Positions 59,002 to 64,000 of a DNA stretch of 64,000 bases are shown here, in pieces. Both the position numbers and the translations under genes were made by a program. The number at the start of each line of letters is the position of its first letter. Positions within the stretch are counted from its first letter, which is position 1. The notes below the pieces were generated by a model. That model was not told the origin of the DNA and searched no databases. It was given only the letters and a program-made list of their open reading frames with translations. The stretch comes from Macrosoma leucophasiata (lineage: Eukaryota; Arthropoda; Insecta; Lepidoptera; Hedylidae), in contig JAWQUS010000009.1 of assembly GCA_036365455.1 (NCBI GenBank), positions 5,052,001-5,116,000 of the forward strand, read 5' to 3'.

Positions 59002-62000
59002 TCACTGCTCGAGGACGACCCGCCAGGCACGCACTTCGCCGCCGCTGCAACACACTCATTACTTTATATTGCAAATTGGTTTCATTTTAAATACTTTATT
59101 GAAAATTGTTATTAAAAGAAAGAAAAGTATTAATTGTATTCTGTTAAAAGAGTAGTTAATCAGAAAAAGTGCGAAATCATTCAATTTTACTGACAAACAT
59201 TAACATTTCAATACGATTGTATTATTTATATATGATATCAAAATGCTTGTCTACCGATTAAACAAAATATTTGTTGAATTAAATTGCACAATTCGCTTGT
59301 ATTTATCTTTATAACTAATAAGGTATAACAGTATACGTCTAAGCAGGGAGAAAAGATTACCCTTTTTTTCAAATTTATAGCTGAATGAAAAAATGTACGC
59401 GTGTATTCAGATTATCGTAGAGTGGATATATGAACGCACGAGTATATTGTCGGAAAATAATAGGTTCTTGAATATAGCATTTATTAGGTGCCGGCGCGGA
59501 GGGGGGGGGGGGGGACATACCTGCCGGCGGTGTATAGCGCACGCTGGTGCCCGACGAGGGCGTGTGGCGCGGGAGTGGGAGAGGGGGACATACCTGCCGG
59601 CGGTGTATAGCGCACGCTGGTGCGCGACGAGGGCGTGTGGCGCGTCGGGCAGGTGTGGGGGGAGTGGGGGGGGACCTACCTGCCGGCGGTGTATAGCGCA
59701 CGCTGGTGCCCGACGAGGGCGTGTGGCGCGGGAGTGGGGAGAGGGGGACATACCTGCCGGCGGTGTATAGCGCACGCTGGTGCGCGACGAAAGCGTGTGG
59801 CACGTCGGGCAGGTGTGGGGGGAGGGACATACCTGCCGGCGGTGTATAGCGCACGCTGATGCGCGACGAGGGCGTGTGGCGCGTCGGGCAGGTGTGGGGG
59901 GAAGGACATACCTGCCGGCGGTGTATAGCGCACGCTGGTGCGCGACGAGGGCGTGTGGCGCGTCGGGCAGGTGTGAGGGGAGTGGGGGGGGACATACCTG
60001 CCGGCGGTGTATAGCGCACGCTGATGCGCGACGAGGGCGTGTGGCGCGTCGGGCAGGTGTGGGGGGAAGGACATACCTGCCGGCGGTGTATAGCGCACGC
60101 TGGTGCCCGACGAGGGCGTGTGGCGCGGGAGTGGGGAGAGGGGGACATACCTGCCGGCGGTGTATAGCGCACGCTGGTGCCCGACGAGGGCGTGTGGCGC
60201 GGGAGTGGGGAGAGGGGGACATACCTGCCGGCGGTGTATAGCGCACGCTGGTGCCCGACGAGGGCGTGTGGCGCGGGAGTGGGAGAGGGGGACATACCTG
60301 CCGGCGGTGTATAGCGCACGCTGGTGCCCGACGAGGGCGTGTGGCGCGGGAGTGGGAGAGGGGGACATACCTGCCGGCGGTGTATAGCGCACGCTGGTGC
60401 GCGACGAGGGCGTGTGGCGCGTCGGGCAGGTGTGGGGGGAGTGGGGGGGGACCTACCTGCCGGCGGTGTATAGCGCACGCTGGTGCCCGACGAGGGCGTG
60501 TGGCGCGGGAGTGGGGAGAGGGGGACATACCTGCCGGCGGTGTATAGCGCACGCTGGTGCGCGACGAAAGCGTGTGGCACGTCGGGCAGGTGTGGGGGGA
60601 GGGACATACCTGCCGGCGGTGTATAGCGCACGCTGATGCGCGACGAGGGCGTGTGGCGCGTCGGGCAGGTGTGGGGGGAAGGACATACCTGCCGGCGGTG
60701 TATAGCGCACGCTGGTGCGCGACGAGGGCGTGTGGCGCGTCGGGCAGGTGTGAGGGGAGTGGGGGGGGACATACCTGCCGGCGGTGTATAGCGCACGCTG
60801 ATGCGCGACGAGGGCGTGTGGCGCGTCGGGCAGGTGTGGGGGGAAGGACATACCTGCCGGCGGTGTATAGCGCACGCTGGTGCCCGACGAGGGCGTGTGG
60901 CGCGGGAGTGGGGAGAGGGGGACATACCTGCCGGCGGTGTATAGCGCACGCTGGTGCCCGACGAGGGCGTGTGGCGCGGGAGTGGGGAGAGGGGGACATA
61001 CCTGCCGGCGGTGTATAGCGCACGCTGGTGCGCGACGAAAGCGTGTGGCACGTCGGGCAGGTGTGGGGGGAGGGACATACTTGCCGGCGGTGTATAGCGC
61101 ACGCTGATGCGCGACGAGGGCGTGTGGCGCGTCGGGCAGGTGTGGGGGGAAGGACATACCTGCCGGCGGTGTATAGCGCACGCTGGTGCGCGACGAGGGC
61201 GTGTGGCGCGTCGGGCAGGTGTGAGGGGAGTGGGGGGGGACATACCTGCCGGCGGTGTATAGCGCACGCTGATGCGCGACGAGGGCGTGTGGCGCGTCGG
61301 GCAGGTGTGGGGGGAAGGACATACCTGCCGGCGGTGTATAGCGCACGCTGGTGCGCGACGAGGGCGTGTGGCGCGTCGGGCAGGTGTGGGGGGAGTGGGG
61401 GGGGACATACCTGCCGGCGGTGTATAGCGCACGCTGGTGCGCGACGAAAGCGTGTGGCACGTCGGGCAGGTGTGGGGGGAGGGACATACCTGCCGGCGGT
61501 GTATAGCGCACGCTGGTGCGCAACGAGGGCGTGTGGTGCGTCGGGCAGGTGTGGGGGGAGTGGGGGGGGGACATACCTGCCGGCGGTGTATAGCGCACGG
61601 TGGTGCGCGACGACGGCGTGTGGTTCGTCGGGCAGGTGTGGGGGGAGGGGGGGGGGGGCATACCTGCAGGCGGTGTATAGCGCACGCTGGTGCACGACGA
61701 GGGCGTGTGGCGCGTCGGGCAGGTGTGGGGGGAGTGGGGGGGGACATACCTGCCGGCGGTGTATAGCGCACGCTGGTGCGCGACGAGGGCGTGTGGCGCG
61801 TCGGGCAGGTGCGCGGGGGGCGCGGCGGGGCGGAGCGCGGGCCCCCACAGGCGCAGCGCCTGGTCGCGGCCGCAGCTCGCCAGCCAGCCCTCGCCCCCGC
61901 CGCCGCCCCGTATGCTGCACAGCCCCGTCACCCACCCCTTGTGCGCGTTCATCACGCTCTGCGAATACCACCACCGCGATTCATCAGTGTCATGTAAGAT

Positions 62001-63769
62001 TCTCGCGAATGGTAAGAAATGTCCCTGCTGATTCTATTTTCAGATAGACTCCAGAAAACAATAAAATGACACAAAATTTGTGCAGCCACAAGATTCGAAA
62101 GTTATTGGCTCTTCAATTATTTGACCCAAGCGTTTATTATTTGACTAGCGGCGCACGTGACGAAGACGGTACATACGTGCGTGAGCGAGTTGTCGTGCAG
62201 ACTCCAGCACTTGATGCTGGAGTCCCTGGAGGCGCTGTAGAGGCGGTCGGCCTGCAGCAGAAGCGCCTGTACGCCGTCGTAGTGCGGGGGCTCCAGTAGC
62301 CGCCGGTTGCCCACCTCCCAAGCGCCGCCTAAAATAGTGAAACAATTTTTATTTCAATACATCTAGGGGGCGATGTTGGAGACGAAATATAAAGATGTAG
62401 GTAAAGAGAGAAAAAACACACTCAGCAATATCGAAAAGATATCCGTCTAAGAAACGACGACGTTTATGCTACGCTCCTGTTTGCCTACTGTACATATAAA
62501 GAACATTGTCACATTCTTATTTTTTGCAATGATACATGCTAGGGAATTTCAGAAAATAAAGAAAAAATGGAAAGAAAATTTTACTTTGGGCTGCGACTTC
62601 AGGATAACCAGTCCAGCCGCTTTACAGCTATCGAAGCAGGAACTTAAAAAGCTTCGGTGTTTATTGTATTTGAAGGATTTCAATTCGATGCCAAATCCTC
62701 CGTCACCGGTTTATGTGGGGTGTGGGGTGTGGGGTGTGGGGTGTGTGGTGTGTAGGGGTGTGGGGTCTGTAATGTGTGGGGTGTGTAATGTGTAGGGTGT
62801 GTGATGTGTGGGGCGTGTAATGTGTAGGGTGTGTGATGTGTGTTGTGTGAGGTGTGTGGGGTGTGTGGTGTGCGTGGTGTGTGAGGTGTGGGGTGTGTGA
62901 GGTGTGGGGTGTGGGGTGTGGGGTGTGTGGTGTGTGGTGTGCGGTGTGTAACGTGTTGTGTGCGGTGTGGAGTGTGGACACGGTACCTTGCGGCAGGCAG
63001 TCGAGGGCGCGCACGCAGTGGTCGCGCGAGCCGGTGGCGAGGCGGTCGCCGGCGCCGTGCGGAGCGCGCGCCACACACACCACGGCCGCCGCGTGCCCCG
63101 ACCACCACTTGCACACGCATTCCATCCTGGAAACAACATTATATGATAATTTCGTCTGTAACGCACGCAAACTCAGACACTCAATTGAAACACTTGTTAT
63201 CGAAATACTCTAGAGTTGTTAAAAAAAAGGCCAGGTTTAGCGAGTTTGCGGCGCTCCTGGTTATACGATACGTACATGCGGAGGTCCCACAGGCGCAGCT
63301 TGTCGGCGGCGGCGGTGTAGAGACGGTTCGGGGGCGCGAGGACCAGCGCGCTGACGGCCGCCTCGCCGCCTCGAACGGCGCCCGTCGCGCCCGAAGCGCC
63401 CGACGCCCTGGAATTTTAAGTTTAGGACAGACACACGCAATAACTTCGTTACAATAAATAACTAGCTTTTTTACGTGCGCGCACGTAGCAAAAACAATAA
63501 TTGGATTATATACGCAGTGGCAGCGAGAAACTCTACTCACCAGAGGGTAGCCACAGGACTGTGTGCGCGCGTGTCGAAGAGGCGCACGGCGGCGCCGGCG
63601 GCGGCGAGCACGAGGCGCGGGTCGGGCGCGGCGTGGGCGGTGTGGGCGGCGTGGCTGGCGTGAACGGAGTCCGGCGTGGCGGGCGCGGCGAGCGCGGCCA
63701 CGGCGCCGCCGCACCACGCGCGCCACGCCTCGCGCCCCTCCTGCATGTCCCACCCGCGCACCGTGCGGT
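59002..63769 (-). CDS. Kif21: KIF21-type kinesin, C-terminal WD40 domain (partial; gene continues past the right edge)
   Basis: Minus-strand exons in order: 63541-63769, 63276-63407, 62987-63126, 62177-62328, 61750-61958, 59002-59044. Junction phases agree throughout (905 nt seen). The product is a run of WD40 blades: DRTVRGWDMQEG, RLYTAAADKLRLWDLR, GDRLATGSRDHCVRALD, EPPHYDGVQALLLQADRLYS followed by ASRDSSIKCWSL, NAHKGWVTGL and LASCGRDQALRLWG. The sequence EPPHYDGVQAL and the SxDxxIKxW/AHKxWV order are characteristic of the KIF21A/KIF21B propeller. Known role: plus-end kinesin that restrains microtubule growth; the propeller helps bind microtubules or cargo. The motor and coiled-coil exons lie beyond 64000. 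61750 is the first of about 29 tandem donor copies. A candidate poly-A signal (TTTATT on plus) is at 58601-58606. Confidence 0.85.
59507..61749 (-). repeat. About 29-copy tandem array of a coding-exon end with its 5' splice site
   Basis: Units of about 73-87 bp each contain, on the minus strand, CACGCCCTCGTCG, CACCAGCGTGCGCTATACAC, CGCCGGCAG and then GTATGT (sometimes GTAGGT), plus a C-rich spacer. This is the end of exon 61750-61958 (codons for PHALVAHQRALYTAGR) with its donor. About 28 copies lie downstream of the exon. Minus-strand frames stay open for 500-850 codons, so large ORFs here are repeat artefacts. A block of at least about 620 bp recurs with a 777-bp period (for example 59780-60241 and 60557-61018 encode identical readings), showing higher-order duplication. 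Confidence 0.93.
62510..62645 (-). repeat. tRNA-like repeat fragment in a KIF21-type intron
   Basis: Contains AATGATACATGCTAGGGAAT, AAAAAATGGAAAGAAAATTT and CCAGTCCAGCCGCTTTACAG, related to 39645-39860 and 40131-40380. Confidence 0.5.
62712..62978 (-). repeat. CA-rich (TGTGGGG/TGTG) minisatellite beside a 5' splice site
   Basis: About 265 bp of GTGTGGGGTGTGTGG-type sequence on the plus strand, ACACCCCACAC-type on the transcribed minus strand. It ends within about 10 nt of the donor of exon 62987-63126. Long His/Thr/Pro ORFs here are low-complexity artefacts. Confidence 0.9.
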
Positions 63770-64000
63770 CTAAAAAGGTAATTGCGGGTATAACTACTTC
63801 TTTTTCTTCTTGATACGAATAATAATTATTATAAAAAGTTGCAGCCAAATAAATATTTTATTACAATAAACTAACTCACGATAAAATGACCTTTGATAAA
63901 AACTTGAAAATTTTTCGTTTTTCGAATCGATCGAATCCTTATATTTTAAGGAGACATGAACGCATGCACGCAACGCATGCATTTGTTCTGGATGAAAAAG

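Noticed and set aside
59375..61974. Long minus-strand ORFs of 500-855 codons across the tandem array
   Set aside because: All three minus frames are open because the repeat unit lacks stops. The readings are low-complexity repeats of RYTPPAG/RALYTAGR/ACAIHRRQV. Only the first part (61750-61958) is supported as an exon.
61028..62047. Plus-strand 339-codon ORF over the same array
   Set aside because: Antisense shadow of the array and of the real minus-strand exon.
62680..63170. His/Thr/Pro-rich ORFs in three minus frames
   Set aside because: Translation of the CA-rich minisatellite fused to exon 62987-63126. Only the exon portion is coding.

Overview
The window is animal nuclear DNA, most likely from a moth or butterfly. 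Three intron-containing genes sit in AT-rich, repeat-dense DNA. Several repeat types point to Lepidoptera: a Dong/R4-type retrotransposon bounded by TAA repeats, tRNA-headed SINEs, Helitron-like elements carrying the CGACTTCGTCCGCG motif, and many short hairpin elements. Exons are GC-rich with consensus GT/AG ends. I rebuilt the exon structures by joining splice sites with consistent reading phase. No transcript data were available.

Bases 1-11400 are a nest of retroelements. They hold a decayed Penelope-like element (reverse transcriptase plus GIY-YIG remnant, minus strand), a two-ORF Jockey/CR1-group LINE (about 970-5920, plus), a second retroelement fragment (5921-6690), and a nearly complete R4/Dong-like LINE (about 6700-10790, minus) with an uninterrupted 1204-residue ORF. 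A second Penelope fragment and a SINE follow. Bases 11400-17300 hold foldback/MITE elements and SINEs.

Gene 1 (17349-26676, plus) is a 10-exon non-visual beta-arrestin (kurtz type, 412 aa). It has a C-terminal clathrin box and an AP2-binding tail. Gene 2 (34669-48516, plus) is a 17-exon U2 snRNP-associated SURP protein (U2SURP/SR140, 961 aa) with RRM, SURP, CID, cwf21-like and RS regions. Gene 3 (minus, running off the right edge) is the C-terminal WD40 part of a KIF21-type kinesin. The three are unrelated in function: receptor desensitisation, splicing, and microtubule motor.

The most unusual signal is that short tandem duplications repeatedly cover the 3' end of a coding exon together with its 5' splice site. 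This occurs at U2SURP exons 5, 11, 12 (decayed) and 15. In the KIF21-type gene it has grown into a 2.2-kb array of about 29 exon-end/donor copies. The exon-5 copies form 75-nt, phase-1, stop-free cassettes with intact donors and candidate acceptors. The KIF21-type gene also appears to have two alternative, homologous 43-nt terminal exons about 4.2 kb apart.
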